Of a stretch of DNA of 64,000 nucleotides, positions 33,094 through 40,712 are shown piece by piece (the first letter of the stretch is position 1; the number at the start of each line of letters is the position of its first letter). The position numbers and the translations under genes were made by a program. Under the pieces are notes generated by a model, which did not search any database, was not told where the DNA came from, and saw only the letters and a program-made list of their open reading frames with translations. The stretch is from DATKWD01 sp035529695 (lineage in GTDB: Bacteria > Actinomycetota > Acidimicrobiia > Acidimicrobiales > Salinilacustritrichaceae): the NCBI GenBank assembly GCA_035529695.1, contig DATKWD010000002.1, forward strand, positions 1 to 64,000. The letters are read 5' to 3'.

Positions 33094-33576
33094 ATGAGCC
33101 TCGAACGCAAGACCCCGATGCGGCGAGACGGCGAGGGGGCGCGGAAGTTCGCGAACCAACGGTCGTCGCTGAGTAATGGCGGATCGAACCTGAAGCGGAC
33201 CCGGATGAAGCCGAGGTCGGCGAAGCGGTCGAAGGTCATGGCCGACGACCGGGTGCCGTACATCCAGTCCTTGATCGAGGCGGGCGTCGGGTGCGAGATC
33301 GGCCCGATGCTCACCGAGGCAGCCTCTCTGTTGGCCGCTGAGGGCATCGAGGTGCGATGCGGGGGCCACATCGAAGGGCTGCATGAACGGCGCAAGCGGA
33401 GCGCTGGGGGCTCGCTGACGGCCCGCGAGAACCTGATCCCGGCGTGCAACTGGTGCAACGGGCTGGTCGAGGACGAACCTCGGGTGGTGCGGGAGCTGTT
33501 CGGCGTCGCGCTGGTCCTTCGACCAGGGGACGCCGACTACGACCGGATGGGCGCTCGGGCCGATCGGGGGCTGTGA
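33094..33576 (+). CDS. HNH-like nuclease
   Basis: A 160-residue protein with a basic N-terminal half and an HNH-like end: CGGHIEGLHERRKRSAGG, then TARENLIPACNWCNGLVEDEP. Paired His and Cys residues fit a zinc-dependent beta-beta-alpha metal nuclease as in phage HNH proteins near replication or packaging genes. Leaderless. Confidence 0.65.
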   Translation: MSLERKTPMRRDGEGARKFANQRSSLSNGGSNLKRTRMKPRSAKRSKVMADDRVPYIQSLIEAGVGCEIGPMLTEAASLLAAEGIEVRCGGHIEGLHERRKRSAGGSLTARENLIPACNWCNGLVEDEPRVVRELFGVALVLRPGDADYDRMGARADRGL

Positions 33577-34121
33577 TGCCGTCCGGCCGGCCGAAGACAC
33601 CGAAGGCGCTGGTCGATTCGATCCTCGCTGATCTCGAGGAGCCGATCTCGGCGGCGATCGCTGATCTTCATCCCGATGCCGGCGACCCGGTGGCGCTCGC
33701 GAAGACGGTCCTGGCGACCGAGGTGTTGCAGATGATGGTCTGGCAGGTGGTCGAGGGGGCCAGCTCGGCCGACTGTGGGCAGCGGCTCGCCGACGCGGTG
33801 ACCGAGCTCGGGCTGATGGCCGAACGGCTCGAGGCGGCGCAGCGGACGATCCGTCGGGTGGAGAAAGGCCTTCCGGGGAAGAAGGAAGCGGCGGCGGCGA
33901 TGGAACCGCAAGCGCAGCTCGAGGCGATCGGCGGGCTGATCGCGGCGAGGGTGCCGCACGAGTTCCGTGGCCGTGAGCATGAGCCGATCGGCGCGGTCGC
34001 GCTCGACGTGCTCGACAAGCGGTTGCCGGGGCGTGACCCTCGGGGGTTGCTCGCTTCGGAGGGGTGGCCTGGCCGGCGCAAGGCAGCGAAGACCGAGTCG
34101 ATCGAGATGCCGGGGCGCTGA
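33576..34121 (+). CDS. helical protein, unknown
   Basis: A 181-residue helical protein starting in a TGATG overlap. Begins PSGRPKTPKAL, then a long helical core with many Ala/Glu, and a basic C-terminus. A small-terminase-like or DNA-binding role is conceivable but not shown. Confidence 0.5.
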   Translation: MPSGRPKTPKALVDSILADLEEPISAAIADLHPDAGDPVALAKTVLATEVLQMMVWQVVEGASSADCGQRLADAVTELGLMAERLEAAQRTIRRVEKGLPGKKEAAAAMEPQAQLEAIGGLIAARVPHEFRGREHEPIGAVALDVLDKRLPGRDPRGLLASEGWPGRRKAAKTESIEMPGR

Positions 34122-34122
34122 G

Positions 34123-34671
34123 ATGGCTGGCTGCGCTGTCGAGGGGTGCGTCGGTCGCCACTACGCCAAGGGGTACTGCTCGGCCCACTACCGCCGGCTG
34201 AAGCGCCACGGCGATGTGCTCGCTGGGCGGGCGATCGGGCAACGCAAGACGACCCCGCCGCTCGAGCGGTTCGAGTCGCACATCGACCGGGGCGGCCCTG
34301 GCGGGTGTTGGCTGTGGACCGCGTTCTGCAACGACGACGGGTACGGCAGGTTCTGGCCGAAGCCTCGGTGGATGGTCCCCGCCCACGCCTTCGCCTACGC
34401 GGTGTGGCGCGGCCCGATGCCGGCGGGGACCGAGCTCGACCACACCTGTCGGACCCGCAACTGCGTGAACCCGGACCACCTCGAGGCGGTCACGCACCAC
34501 GAGAACCTGTTGCGCTCGCCGAACACCTTGGCGTCGATCAACGCCGCGAAGACCGAGTGCGCTCAGGGCCACCCTTATGACGACGAGAACACGATGCATG
34601 CTCACGGTAGGCGCTACTGCTTGGCGTGCATCGGCGAGAGGAGCAGACGTGGCGAAGCGGTTGACCAATGA
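34123..34671 (+). CDS. HNH endonuclease with N-terminal zinc finger
   Basis: A 182-residue HNH endonuclease, probably homing type. Residues 1-32 form a small Cys/His finger (AGCAVEGCVGRHYAKGYCSAHY). The HNH_3-type core is GTELDHTCRTRNCVNPDHLE followed by NTLASINAAKTECAQGHPYD and a C-terminal CxxC. It overlaps the VRR-NUC gene by 23 bases. Free-standing HNH genes of this type often spread between phages. Confidence 0.8.
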   Translation: MAGCAVEGCVGRHYAKGYCSAHYRRLKRHGDVLAGRAIGQRKTTPPLERFESHIDRGGPGGCWLWTAFCNDDGYGRFWPKPRWMVPAHAFAYAVWRGPMPAGTELDHTCRTRNCVNPDHLEAVTHHENLLRSPNTLASINAAKTECAQGHPYDDENTMHAHGRRYCLACIGERSRRGEAVDQ

Positions 34672-35062
34672 GGAGCGGCAGCTCCGGTCGATCTCCGAGA
34701 AGGCGTTGCAGAGCTGGATCATCGATCTCGGCAAGATCGGCGGCTGGCGGATCTGTCACTTCCACGACTCGCGCCGGCAGGTCGCGCCCGGCGTGTTCGT
34801 CGGCGACAAGGAGGCGAAGGGGTTCCCTGACACGGTTCTGATCCGGCCGCCCGAGATCATCTTTTGGGAGCTGAAGCGTGAGGGGCCTCCTTCGGCTGCG
34901 AAGCCGACGCCCGAGCAGGAGCGATGGCTGGCCGAGCTCAGCGCGTGTGGTCTCGAGGCGCGGGTGGTGCGACCGTCGGACTTCGAGGGGTACGTCAAGG
35001 AGCGGCTCCTTCGCCCCCGCGAGGGCGGGCTGACCACGGTCCCGAGGGATCCCCCGCTGTAG
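34649..35062 (+). CDS. VRR-NUC domain nuclease
   Basis: A 137-residue PD-(D/E)xK nuclease of the VRR-NUC kind: GVFVGDKEAKGFPDTVLI then IIFWELKREG (Asp, Glu and Lys of the active site) and EQERWLAELSACGLEARVV. In phages these process recombination or replication intermediates. Start GTG 34649, with a GAG-rich Shine-Dalgarno inside the HNH gene. Confidence 0.85.
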   Translation: MAKRLTNEERQLRSISEKALQSWIIDLGKIGGWRICHFHDSRRQVAPGVFVGDKEAKGFPDTVLIRPPEIIFWELKREGPPSAAKPTPEQERWLAELSACGLEARVVRPSDFEGYVKERLLRPREGGLTTVPRDPPL

Positions 35063-35092
35063 TTGCATCGGCTACACCGGATCGGGTAGGGT
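35058..35092 (+). promoter_or_regulatory. dyad promoter, -35 class
   Basis: TGTAG-N9-CTACA at 35058-35076; -35 TTGCAT (35063-35068), 18-base spacer, -10 TAGGGT (35087-35092); ATG 35099 is 6 bases on. Confidence 0.8.
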
Positions 35093-35098
35093 GGTCCC

Positions 35099-35431
35099 AT
35101 GATGAACCACACGAACCCCGAACCCCCCCGGTGGCGGCCTCGCCTCGGCGGCCTCCCCTGGGCCGGCGAAGTCAGCGACGACCAGCTCGGCGAATGGGGC
35201 TGGCCGGTCCTCAGGACCGAGAAAATGATGGGGACCACGATAACTGTCCGCGAAGGCATGCACCGCCACCTCGCGGTCCATGAAGCGTGGGGCGCTCACC
35301 TCCTCAACGTCGGCGGCACGAACTCAGCGTGGCTCGACTGGCGGGAACAGAACCCGCAGGGGCCTCGGGGCAGCTTCGATCACGAAGTCCACGCGTGGCT
35401 CACCCGCCAACGGCAACCCGCCGCGGCGTGA
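35099..35431 (+). CDS. small Trp-rich protein, unknown
   Basis: A 110-residue protein rich in Trp and Gly (RLGGLPWAG, WGAHLL, AWLDWREQ). Leaderless, starting ATGATGAAC like several others here. Its end overlaps the HNH gene start. No family recognised. Confidence 0.6.
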   Translation: MMNHTNPEPPRWRPRLGGLPWAGEVSDDQLGEWGWPVLRTEKMMGTTITVREGMHRHLAVHEAWGAHLLNVGGTNSAWLDWREQNPQGPRGSFDHEVHAWLTRQRQPAAA

Positions 35432-35754
35432 AGGCCGACCGTCTCGCCGGACTGCTCGTGAAGCAGCTCGAGGGCGACCGGCCGATCGACGGGCCGACCC
35501 GCGCCGCGGTCCTCGCCGCGGACCGCGGCCGGTGCGTCGCGTGCGGGTCCCGAGCGGACCTGACGATCGACCACATCTGGCCCCGCGCTCGAGGAGGCAT
35601 CACCACCCGGCGCAACCTTCTGGCGCTCTGCCGCGCCTGCAACTCGAGCAAGGGGGACCGGTCGCCGTGGGAGTGGCGGGGCCGTCCCGGCGTCGGTCAT
35701 CGGCGGCTGCGACTCGCGGCGAGAAGCATGCTTCGGCTCGCAGGTCTGTTGTAG
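35428..35754 (+). CDS. HNH endonuclease
   Basis: A 108-residue classic HNH nuclease: CVACGSRADLTIDHIWPRARGG, then RRNLLALCRACNSSKGD. The two CxxC pairs bind structural zinc and DH/N residues form the metal site. GTG start in an overlap with the preceding gene. Third HNH-type gene within 2.7 kb. Confidence 0.85.
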   Translation: MKADRLAGLLVKQLEGDRPIDGPTRAAVLAADRGRCVACGSRADLTIDHIWPRARGGITTRRNLLALCRACNSSKGDRSPWEWRGRPGVGHRRLRLAARSMLRLAGLL

Positions 35755-35780
35755 GGTCGGCGGTCTCGGGTCCGACGCTC

Positions 35781-35846
35781 ATGGGGCCGAGCGAATCTGA
35801 AAACGAATGGACCCCCGCGATGCGTAGCGGCACCCGGGGGTCGTGA
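35781..35846 (+). CDS. possible 21-codon leader peptide over a hairpin
   Basis: ATG 35781 opens a 21-codon frame (starts MGPSESENEW, ends TRGS). Its second half encodes a GACCCCCG...CGGGGGTC hairpin (35810-35843). A TAGGGT -10 lies at 35753-35758. No Shine-Dalgarno is evident. The layout resembles an attenuator ahead of the replication genes. Confidence 0.35.
   Translation: MGPSESENEWTPAMRSGTRGS
35810..35843 (+). terminator. hairpin before the replication module
   Basis: Eight-base arms GACCCCCG and CGGGGGTC enclose about 18 bases. There is no T tract behind it, so it may act as an attenuator or protective stem rather than a strong terminator. Confidence 0.5.
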
Positions 35847-35873
35847 GGAACACCCAACTAGGAGGTGCGCCTG

Positions 35874-35918
35874 ATGGCGAATACTACCGGACCGGATCGC
35901 CATGAGGGAACCCGATGA
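35874..35918 (+). CDS. 14-codon ORF overlapping the initiator start
   Basis: The only good Shine-Dalgarno here (TAGGAGGTG) serves ATG 35874, which encodes 14 residues (MANTTGPDRHEGTR). Its TGA overlaps the ATG of the initiator gene at 35915. Translation of the initiator is therefore probably coupled to this tiny frame. Confidence 0.5.
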   Translation: MANTTGPDRHEGTR

Positions 35919-36805
35919 GCATCCAAGCGCTCGCTTGGCTCATCGAGGAAGTCCCGAATCTGTACCACGACGATGAGGCGCTGAGCGCGACGCAGCGGCT
36001 GGTGCTCCTGAGCATCGCCAACCACGCCGATCGGTTCGGGGGGAACGCCTGGCCGACGATGAGCACCATCTGCCACGAAGCCGGCGTGTCGAAGCGCCGA
36101 GCTCAGGATGCGATTCGGGCGCTCGAGGAGCGGGGCATCATCTCCCGTGAGGTCAACGAGGGCGGCTCGCGTGACTGCCCGGCGGATCGTCGGCCGAACC
36201 GCTACACGATCCTGCCGCTGGCGCTCGCCGACACGAACGGCGTCGATGAGGACGGGGTGGCCGCAACGATCACCCCGACGAACGGGGTGGACGCTCCGTC
36301 ACCCCCGCTGACGAACGGGGTGGACGTTCCGTCTACCCCGCGGGGTGGACGCTCCGTCACGAACGGGGTGGACGCAGCGTCCACCCAAACCGTCCTTGAC
36401 CCGTCCAATGGAACCAAGAGAGACGTCGACTCGCCCGACGGCGAGCCGGGCGCGCCACGAACTCAAGCCGAGCAGGTCGCCGCGATCTTCGAAGCGTGGC
36501 GCGAGGCAACGAACCACCCGAGGGCCGTACTCGCCGGGAAGCGCAAGGCGGTCATCCTCGCCCGGCTCAAGGACGGGTACACCGAGGCCGAGCTGATCGC
36601 CGCGGTCCAGGGCATCGCGCTGAGCGACTTCCACATGGGCCAGAACGACCGGGCGAAGAAGTACGACGACATCACGCTCGCTCTCCGCGACGAGGCCCAC
36701 GTCGAGGACTTCGCGAACCTCGCGATCAAGCGGCGCAAGACCGGGGGGAAGAGCTGGATGGACAGATCGACCGGTGAGCGGATGCCTGCGGGGTCGACGC
36801 CATGA
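35915..36805 (+). CDS. replication initiator, HTH protein with internal iterons
   Basis: A 296-residue protein like phage O-type initiators. Residues 25-85 form a winged helix-turn-helix (SATQRLVLLSIANHAD, TICHEAGVSKRRAQDAIRAL, ERGIISREV). Residues 105-165 are a disordered stretch with repeats of TNGVD that correspond to DNA iterons. A C-terminal helical domain (EQVAAIFEAWREATNH) probably binds the helicase. Followed with a 4-base overlap by the DnaB-like gene. Family role: bind the origin and load helicase. Confidence 0.75.
   Translation: MSIQALAWLIEEVPNLYHDDEALSATQRLVLLSIANHADRFGGNAWPTMSTICHEAGVSKRRAQDAIRALEERGIISREVNEGGSRDCPADRRPNRYTILPLALADTNGVDEDGVAATITPTNGVDAPSPPLTNGVDVPSTPRGGRSVTNGVDAASTQTVLDPSNGTKRDVDSPDGEPGAPRTQAEQVAAIFEAWREATNHPRAVLAGKRKAVILARLKDGYTEAELIAAVQGIALSDFHMGQNDRAKKYDDITLALRDEAHVEDFANLAIKRRKTGGKSWMDRSTGERMPAGSTP
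36278..36381 (+). repeat. iterons, putative replication origin
   Basis: Four direct repeats with core GGGGTGGACGnnnCGTC lie at 36278-36300, 36311-36333, 36342-36358 and 36359-36381. Three share the longer start ACGAACGGGG. A degenerate copy begins near 36232. As in lambda ori, the iterons lie inside the initiator gene, in the part encoding its unstructured linker. Confidence 0.75.
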
Positions 36806-38082
36806 GCAACCCGCGGACACCGCCAGAGAACCTCGTCGCCGAGCGTGCGCTCCTCGGGGCGTTCCTGCTGTCGACCGAGGCGGTCACCGAGGCCCGCAGG
36901 GTCGTGATGCCGGCCGACTTCTACTCGCCGAACCACGGTCAGATCTGCCACCTCGTCTACGAGATGCACGGGCGCGGTGACCCGATCGATCCGCTCACCG
37001 TCGCCGACGAGCTGCTGAAGTGCGAGTGGCTCGACCGCATCGGCGGCCCCGCCGAGCTCGTCACCCTCCTCGCGAACTGCCCGTCGACCAGTGGCGCTCC
37101 GAAGTACGCACGGATGATCGCCGAGGCGTCGCAGCTCCGGGCGATCATGCATGCCTGCGCCGACGTGATCGAGATGGGCTACGGCAAAGAGAACCCCGGC
37201 GACGTGATCGACTTCCTGCAGGCCCGCCTGGCCGCCGTCGATCTGTCGCTCGGCGCGGTCCCCGACAAGCTCTACCGGCTGGACGACTTCCTCGAGGCGT
37301 TCGATGAAGAGGGCCGGCCGCCGTGGGTCATCCCCGGGATCATCCGCGCCGGCTGGCGGGTCCTGCTCGTCGCCGCCGAGGGCGTCGGGAAGAGCGTCCT
37401 GTTCCGCCAGATCGCGATCGCTGCCGCGCAGGGCATCCACCCGCTCACCTTCGACCCGATGCCGGGCGAGCCGCCAGTCACCCTCATCGTGGACCTCGAG
37501 AACCCCGAGGACGCCATCGTGGACGTCTGCGAACCGATCCGCGACGAAGCGCTCGGCCGGGCACGCGAGAACTACAACCCGGACCGGGCGTGGCTGTGGC
37601 ATCAGCCGCAGGGCATCGACCTTCGCTCGAGGGCCGGGAAGTCGAAGCTCGAGGCGGTCATCGCTCACGTCCGACCCGAGGTGGTCTGCCTCGGCCCGCT
37701 CTACAAGGCGTACCGGACAGCGCCCCACGAGTCCGATGAGCAGGCCGCTGGCGACGTCCAGTCGGTCCTCGATGACCTGCGGATCCGCTACAAGTTCGGG
37801 GTGCTCATCGAGCACCACGCGCCGAAGGGACCGAAGGGGTCGCGCGAGCTCACCCCGTATGGGACGTCGTTGTGGTTGCGCTGGTCCGAGATCGGGATGA
37901 CGATGACGCCGGCGGGCGAAGACCCCGAGGACATGACGCTCATGCGGCTCGGCCGGTTCCGTGGCGATCGGGTGGAGCACACTTGGCCGAACCGGATCCT
38001 CCGGTCGAAGCCGTGGCCGTTCGAGGGACAGTGGGACGTGGGCACCACGCAACAGCCGCCCGAAGAGATGGAGCAGTTCTGA
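36802..38082 (+). CDS. DnaB-like replicative helicase
   Basis: A 426-residue protein. Residues 5-110 match the DnaB N-terminal domain (ENLVAERALLGAFL, DFYSPNHGQICHLVYEMHG, DPLTVADEL). Residues 175-400 form a RecA-like ATPase with Walker A AAEGVGKSVL (about 190) and Walker B-like TLIVDLENPED, and EHHAPKGPKGSRELTPYG near the sensor region. The C-terminal part is closer to RepA/AAA_25-type helicases than to full-length DnaB. It would unwind DNA at the phage fork. Confidence 0.8.
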   Translation: MSNPRTPPENLVAERALLGAFLLSTEAVTEARRVVMPADFYSPNHGQICHLVYEMHGRGDPIDPLTVADELLKCEWLDRIGGPAELVTLLANCPSTSGAPKYARMIAEASQLRAIMHACADVIEMGYGKENPGDVIDFLQARLAAVDLSLGAVPDKLYRLDDFLEAFDEEGRPPWVIPGIIRAGWRVLLVAAEGVGKSVLFRQIAIAAAQGIHPLTFDPMPGEPPVTLIVDLENPEDAIVDVCEPIRDEALGRARENYNPDRAWLWHQPQGIDLRSRAGKSKLEAVIAHVRPEVVCLGPLYKAYRTAPHESDEQAAGDVQSVLDDLRIRYKFGVLIEHHAPKGPKGSRELTPYGTSLWLRWSEIGMTMTPAGEDPEDMTLMRLGRFRGDRVEHTWPNRILRSKPWPFEGQWDVGTTQQPPEEMEQF

Positions 38083-38309
38083 TGGGATGGGATGACCCCG
38101 ACGCCGATCCGATGGCCGACCTGATGAAGGTCGCGGCGTCGTGGCGTGACCAGTACGAGCATCCGCCGCCGGCCCCGCCGCTGTTCTTGACGGTCGCCGA
38201 GTACGAGGCGGCGCTCGAGCTGGCCCCGCACGGTGACCCGGATGCGATCGAGGCCCAAGCCCGAGCTCTCGGGTTCGGTGGCGTAGAGGTGATGCGAAGT
38301 GGACGGTGA
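38082..38309 (+). CDS. small protein, unknown
   Basis: A 75-residue protein starting in a TGATG overlap with the helicase gene; acidic helix and a Pro-rich centre. Likely co-translated with the helicase. No family recognised. Confidence 0.5.
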   Translation: MGWDDPDADPMADLMKVAASWRDQYEHPPPAPPLFLTVAEYEAALELAPHGDPDAIEAQARALGFGGVEVMRSGR

Positions 38310-38469
38310 CCTTGCAGTCCGGTGGGGCGAGCTCGCCGACCTTGGCGATAGTGAGCTGCGCGCCCGGCTGATCCAGCGGGGCGTCGACATCGATCGTGCG
38401 GCCCGTCTCGTGAACGATCGGGACCGTAGCGCCGATGCCCGCGCCGGGATCGCCGAGGCGCTGTCGTGA
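38299..38469 (+). CDS. short helical protein, unknown
   Basis: A 56-residue protein from GTG 38299, helical with SAP- or UBA-like spacing (ELRARLIQRGVDIDRAARLV). Overlaps both neighbours, by 11 and 4 bases. No family recognised. Confidence 0.5.
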   Translation: MDGDLAVRWGELADLGDSELRARLIQRGVDIDRAARLVNDRDRSADARAGIAEALS

Positions 38470-38675
38470 GCAATCAGCGGGCAATGCGGCGGAAGCTGGC
38501 GGGGGTGTCGGGCACGTCGGCACGGAAGAAGGACCCGATGAAGAACATGCGGCGCTCGGCCAAGAAGGCGGCGGCGTCGCTCGATGGCGTGGCGGCGACG
38601 TTGGCCGAGCGGTTCGGCCCGAAGACCGACAACGAGGAGGAGGCTCCCGATGACGAAGGACCCGAAGACGGCTGA
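38466..38675 (+). CDS. small basic/acidic protein, unknown
   Basis: A 69-residue protein with a basic N-terminal half (RRKLAGVSGTSARKK) and an acidic C-terminus, from GTG 38466. Possibly nucleic-acid binding. Confidence 0.45.
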   Translation: MSNQRAMRRKLAGVSGTSARKKDPMKNMRRSAKKAAASLDGVAATLAERFGPKTDNEEEAPDDEGPEDG

Positions 38676-38793
38676 GGCGTTGCAGGTCGTGGCCCGAGTG
38701 ACGACGATCGTGGTGATGGTGCTGATCTGCGCGGTGCTACTCGCCCCGGTGGTTTGGCTGGCCCGCCAGTCGTGGGAGTGGGCGCTCAGCTAA
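38650..38793 (+). CDS. single-span membrane protein
   Basis: A 47-residue protein with one transmembrane helix (about residues 16-38, TTIVVMVLICAVLLAPVVW). Preceded by GAGGAGG inside the previous gene. A small phage membrane protein of unknown role. Confidence 0.55.
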   Translation: MTKDPKTAEALQVVARVTTIVVMVLICAVLLAPVVWLARQSWEWALS

Positions 38794-38808
38794 ACCGAGT
38801 GGATGCGG

Positions 38809-38829
38809 TGTAGCTGGTCCGGCTACAGT
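38809..38829 (+). promoter_or_regulatory. dyad promoter, -10 class
   Basis: TGTAG-N9-CTACA at 38809-38827; the right arm makes -10 TACAGT (38824-38829). ATG 38837 is 7 bases on. Confidence 0.75.
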
Positions 38830-38836
38830 GGTCTCC

Positions 38837-39076
38837 ATGAGCAACCACGACCGACACGACCTGCAGCTCGGGGTACCGGCGTCCTCGCCGATCCGCCTCA
38901 GCCGGATCGACAACATCGACTCCGACCGGATCGTCCGTCGGCTCGACTGGCTGCTCGACAACCGGGCGCAGCTCGCCTACGACTGCGACAGCCGGAACCA
39001 GCTCGGCCACCTCGCCCGCCAGATCATCGGGCTGCAGCGGGCGCTGCGGGACCGGGGCATCGACCCTCGGGTCTGA
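38837..39076 (+). CDS. small helical protein, unknown
   Basis: A 79-residue leaderless-gene product with a helical core (DSDRIVRRLDWLLDNRAQLA). It ends next to the convergent acetyltransferase-like gene. No family recognised. Confidence 0.55.
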   Translation: MSNHDRHDLQLGVPASSPIRLSRIDNIDSDRIVRRLDWLLDNRAQLAYDCDSRNQLGHLARQIIGLQRALRDRGIDPRV

Positions 39077-39077
39077 A

Positions 39078-39554
39078 TCAGACCTCGACCCACGGGGCCG
39101 ACGCCTTCGCCAGCGACCAGCGCGGCCCGCGCTTCGCGTCGGGATGCTCGAAGTCCCCGGCCAGGGCGACCAGCTCGAGGCCGTACTTCGACCACCGAGG
39201 CCGGCGTCGGCTGATGGCGAACACCTCCGTGACCGCTCGGGCATCGAGCTCGGCGGTGAGCGCCGGCCAGAAGTTGACCGCCAATCCGCCGCGGTGATCG
39301 GGGTCGATGTAGAACCAGCGGACGTACCAGCCGGGGTGGCTCACCTCGGGCGACGGGTCGGGGAACTCCTCGGCGCGGAGGAACCCGTACAGGGTGCCGG
39401 GCTGCCCTTCGGTGTGGAGACCGAGCCAGATCTGTGCGGGGTCGGCGATGAACCCGGCGATCGTGTCGGCGGTCAGGTTCGGCAGCGCAGCTCCCCGGAG
39501 GCGGATGATCTCGCCGGCGTGGGCGGCCTCGAGCGGGGTCGCGGTGTAGCTCAT
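39078..39554 (-). CDS. GNAT-like acetyltransferase
   Basis: A 158-residue protein on the minus strand with the GNAT pattern: LEAAHAGEIIRLRGAAL helix, LYGFLRAEE strand, then WYVRWFYIDPDHRGGLAVNFW. The last part corresponds to the beta4-alpha3 region, although the QxxGxG/A motif is degenerate (DHRGGLA). Substrate unknown. TAGGAT at 39561-39566 on the minus strand lies 6 bases from its ATG, so it too is leaderless. Confidence 0.65.
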   Translation of the reverse strand: MSYTATPLEAAHAGEIIRLRGAALPNLTADTIAGFIADPAQIWLGLHTEGQPGTLYGFLRAEEFPDPSPEVSHPGWYVRWFYIDPDHRGGLAVNFWPALTAELDARAVTEVFAISRRRPRWSKYGLELVALAGDFEHPDAKRGPRWSLAKASAPWVEV

Positions 39555-39560
39555 CGGGCC

Positions 39561-39566
39561 ATCCTA
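39561..39566 (-). promoter_or_regulatory. -10 box, leaderless start (minus strand)
   Basis: Minus-strand TAGGAT ends 6 bases before the ATG whose first base is at 39554. No dyad. Confidence 0.5.
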
Positions 39567-39573
39567 CGACGCT

Positions 39574-39603
39574 GAAAGGACCGCCCCGAGGAGCGGCCCT
39601 TTC
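39574..39603. terminator. bidirectional hairpin terminator
   Basis: GAAAGGACCGC and GCGGCCCTTTC form an 11-base stem with one A-C mismatch around an 8-base loop, with A's and T's at the stem base on either strand. It insulates the minus-strand gene from the promoter at 39629. Confidence 0.65.
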
Positions 39604-39628
39604 GTTGCAGTCCTGTTACATCGCCGAC

Positions 39629-39692
39629 TACTCTCGGGCTTGGCCCACCTATCACGGTGGGCCGTTCGCATATCCGACCAAGGAGCGAATCC
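39629..39692 (+). promoter_or_regulatory. promoter with 5' hairpin leader, copy 1
   Basis: -35-like TTGCAG at 39605-39610, 18-base spacer, -10 TACTCT (39629-39634). Then a perfect stem GGCCCACC/GGTGGGCC (39642-39663) followed by CCGACCAAGGAGC and the GTG at 39693. The leader is duplicated at 39813. Confidence 0.65.
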
Positions 39693-39821
39693 GTGAGTGA
39701 TGAACCGTCGCACCAAGACCGCGGGCGTGAGCGTATCGCGAAGCCAGGGGCCGGTGTAGTTGGCCTTCTCGGCGGCGATCGCAAGCTCCGCGGTCGGCTG
39801 ACGGCGAGCGGCTACCGTTGA
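39693..39821 (+). CDS. 42-residue basic protein
   Basis: GTG 39693, 6 bases behind AAGGAGCG, opens a 42-codon frame (MSDEPSHQDRGRERIAKPG to TASGYR). It is basic and Gly-rich. Its end overlaps the next -10 box. The shared hairpin leader with the Rpf-like gene supports it being real. Confidence 0.5.
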   Translation: MSDEPSHQDRGRERIAKPGAGVVGLLGGDRKLRGRLTASGYR

Positions 39822-39879
39822 GGTCAAGCGGCCCACCTTCACGGTGGGTCGTTTGCGTACCCGACCAAGGAGCAATCTG
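39813..39879 (+). promoter_or_regulatory. promoter with 5' hairpin leader, copy 2
   Basis: -10 TACCGT (39813-39818), stem GGCCCACC/GGTGGGTC (39830-39850, one G-U pair), then CCGACCAAGGAGC and ATG 39880. Differences from copy 1 keep the stem intact. Confidence 0.65.
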
Positions 39880-40557
39880 ATGACCCCCGACCCTTCCGAC
39901 AACCCGCGCGCGGCGTGGCAGAAGATCGCCGCTGGCGTTCTCGCCGTCACCCTGCTCGCCTTCGTTCTCATCCTCACCGCTCGAGCGGCCGGCGAAGACG
40001 TGATGACCACAGCGGCCGCCGAGTCGCCACCCGCCACCCAGGCGGCCACGACAACCACCGAGGCCCCTGCGACGACGACCACGATCGACCAGGCCGTCGT
40101 CACCGAGTTCCTCGACACATGGCAGGACACCGAGAACGCCGCGGCGGCCGAAGCCTTCGCAGCGGAGCAGGCCCGCCTCGAGGCCGAAGCGGCTGAGCAG
40201 GCCCGGATCGCCGAGGAGGCCCGCCAAGCCGAGCAGGCCCGCCAGGCCGCGGCCGCCCAAGCGGCGACCACCACAGCCCCGCCAGCACCACCGCCACCAC
40301 CCGCGACCAACTACGGGTCCGGTGCCTGCGGCGGCGACCTGCCACCGTGCTATGTGATGATGCGCGAGTCCGGCGGGAACATCACCGCTCAGAACCCGGT
40401 GTCGACGGCGAGCGGGAAGTGGCAGTTCCTCGACTCGACGTGGGCCGGCTACGGCGGATACGCCAAGGCCCGCTACGCGCCCGAGTCGGTGCAGGACGAC
40501 CGGGCACGCCAGTTGTGGGCCGGCGGCGCGGGCTGCTCGCACTGGTCCGCATGCTGA
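39880..40557 (+). CDS. Rpf-like transglycosylase, membrane-anchored
   Basis: A 225-residue protein. A single N-terminal transmembrane helix or uncleaved signal (about 16-36, AAGVLAVTLLAFVLILTARA) is followed by Thr-rich and Ala/Glu-rich coiled linker and a Pro-rich hinge. Residues 150-225 match the resuscitation-promoting-factor/lysozyme-like domain: CYVMMRESGGNITAQNP with catalytic Glu in RESGG, SGKWQFLDSTWAGYGGY, DDRARQLW, and C-terminal CSHWSAC. It would cut glycan strands outside the membrane; as host Rpf domains are actinobacterial, it supports the host guess. The role could be lysis or wall remodelling. Confidence 0.8.
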   Translation: MTPDPSDNPRAAWQKIAAGVLAVTLLAFVLILTARAAGEDVMTTAAAESPPATQAATTTTEAPATTTTIDQAVVTEFLDTWQDTENAAAAEAFAAEQARLEAEAAEQARIAEEARQAEQARQAAAAQAATTTAPPAPPPPPATNYGSGACGGDLPPCYVMMRESGGNITAQNPVSTASGKWQFLDSTWAGYGGYAKARYAPESVQDDRARQLWAGGAGCSHWSAC

Positions 40558-40712
40558 CCCTCGAGGAGCGCCCGAGCTCGAGCCAAGCGAACCACCGCCC
40601 GACCGGTGACCCATGCCGATGCGGAGCGCCGTGGCGCTCACCGATCCACCTGTGCCTGCTGTGCGGCCAGACCGGTTGCGACCACGAGGAGTACGCCGAG
40701 CTCGGCCGTTGA
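40551..40712 (+). CDS. small zinc-binding-type protein
   Basis: A 53-residue protein from ATG 40551 with five Cys (DPCRCG, LCLLCG, GCDHEE), likely to bind one zinc. It overlaps the Rpf-like gene by 7 bases. Function unknown. Confidence 0.5.
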   Translation: MLTLEERPSSSQANHRPTGDPCRCGAPWRSPIHLCLLCGQTGCDHEEYAELGR

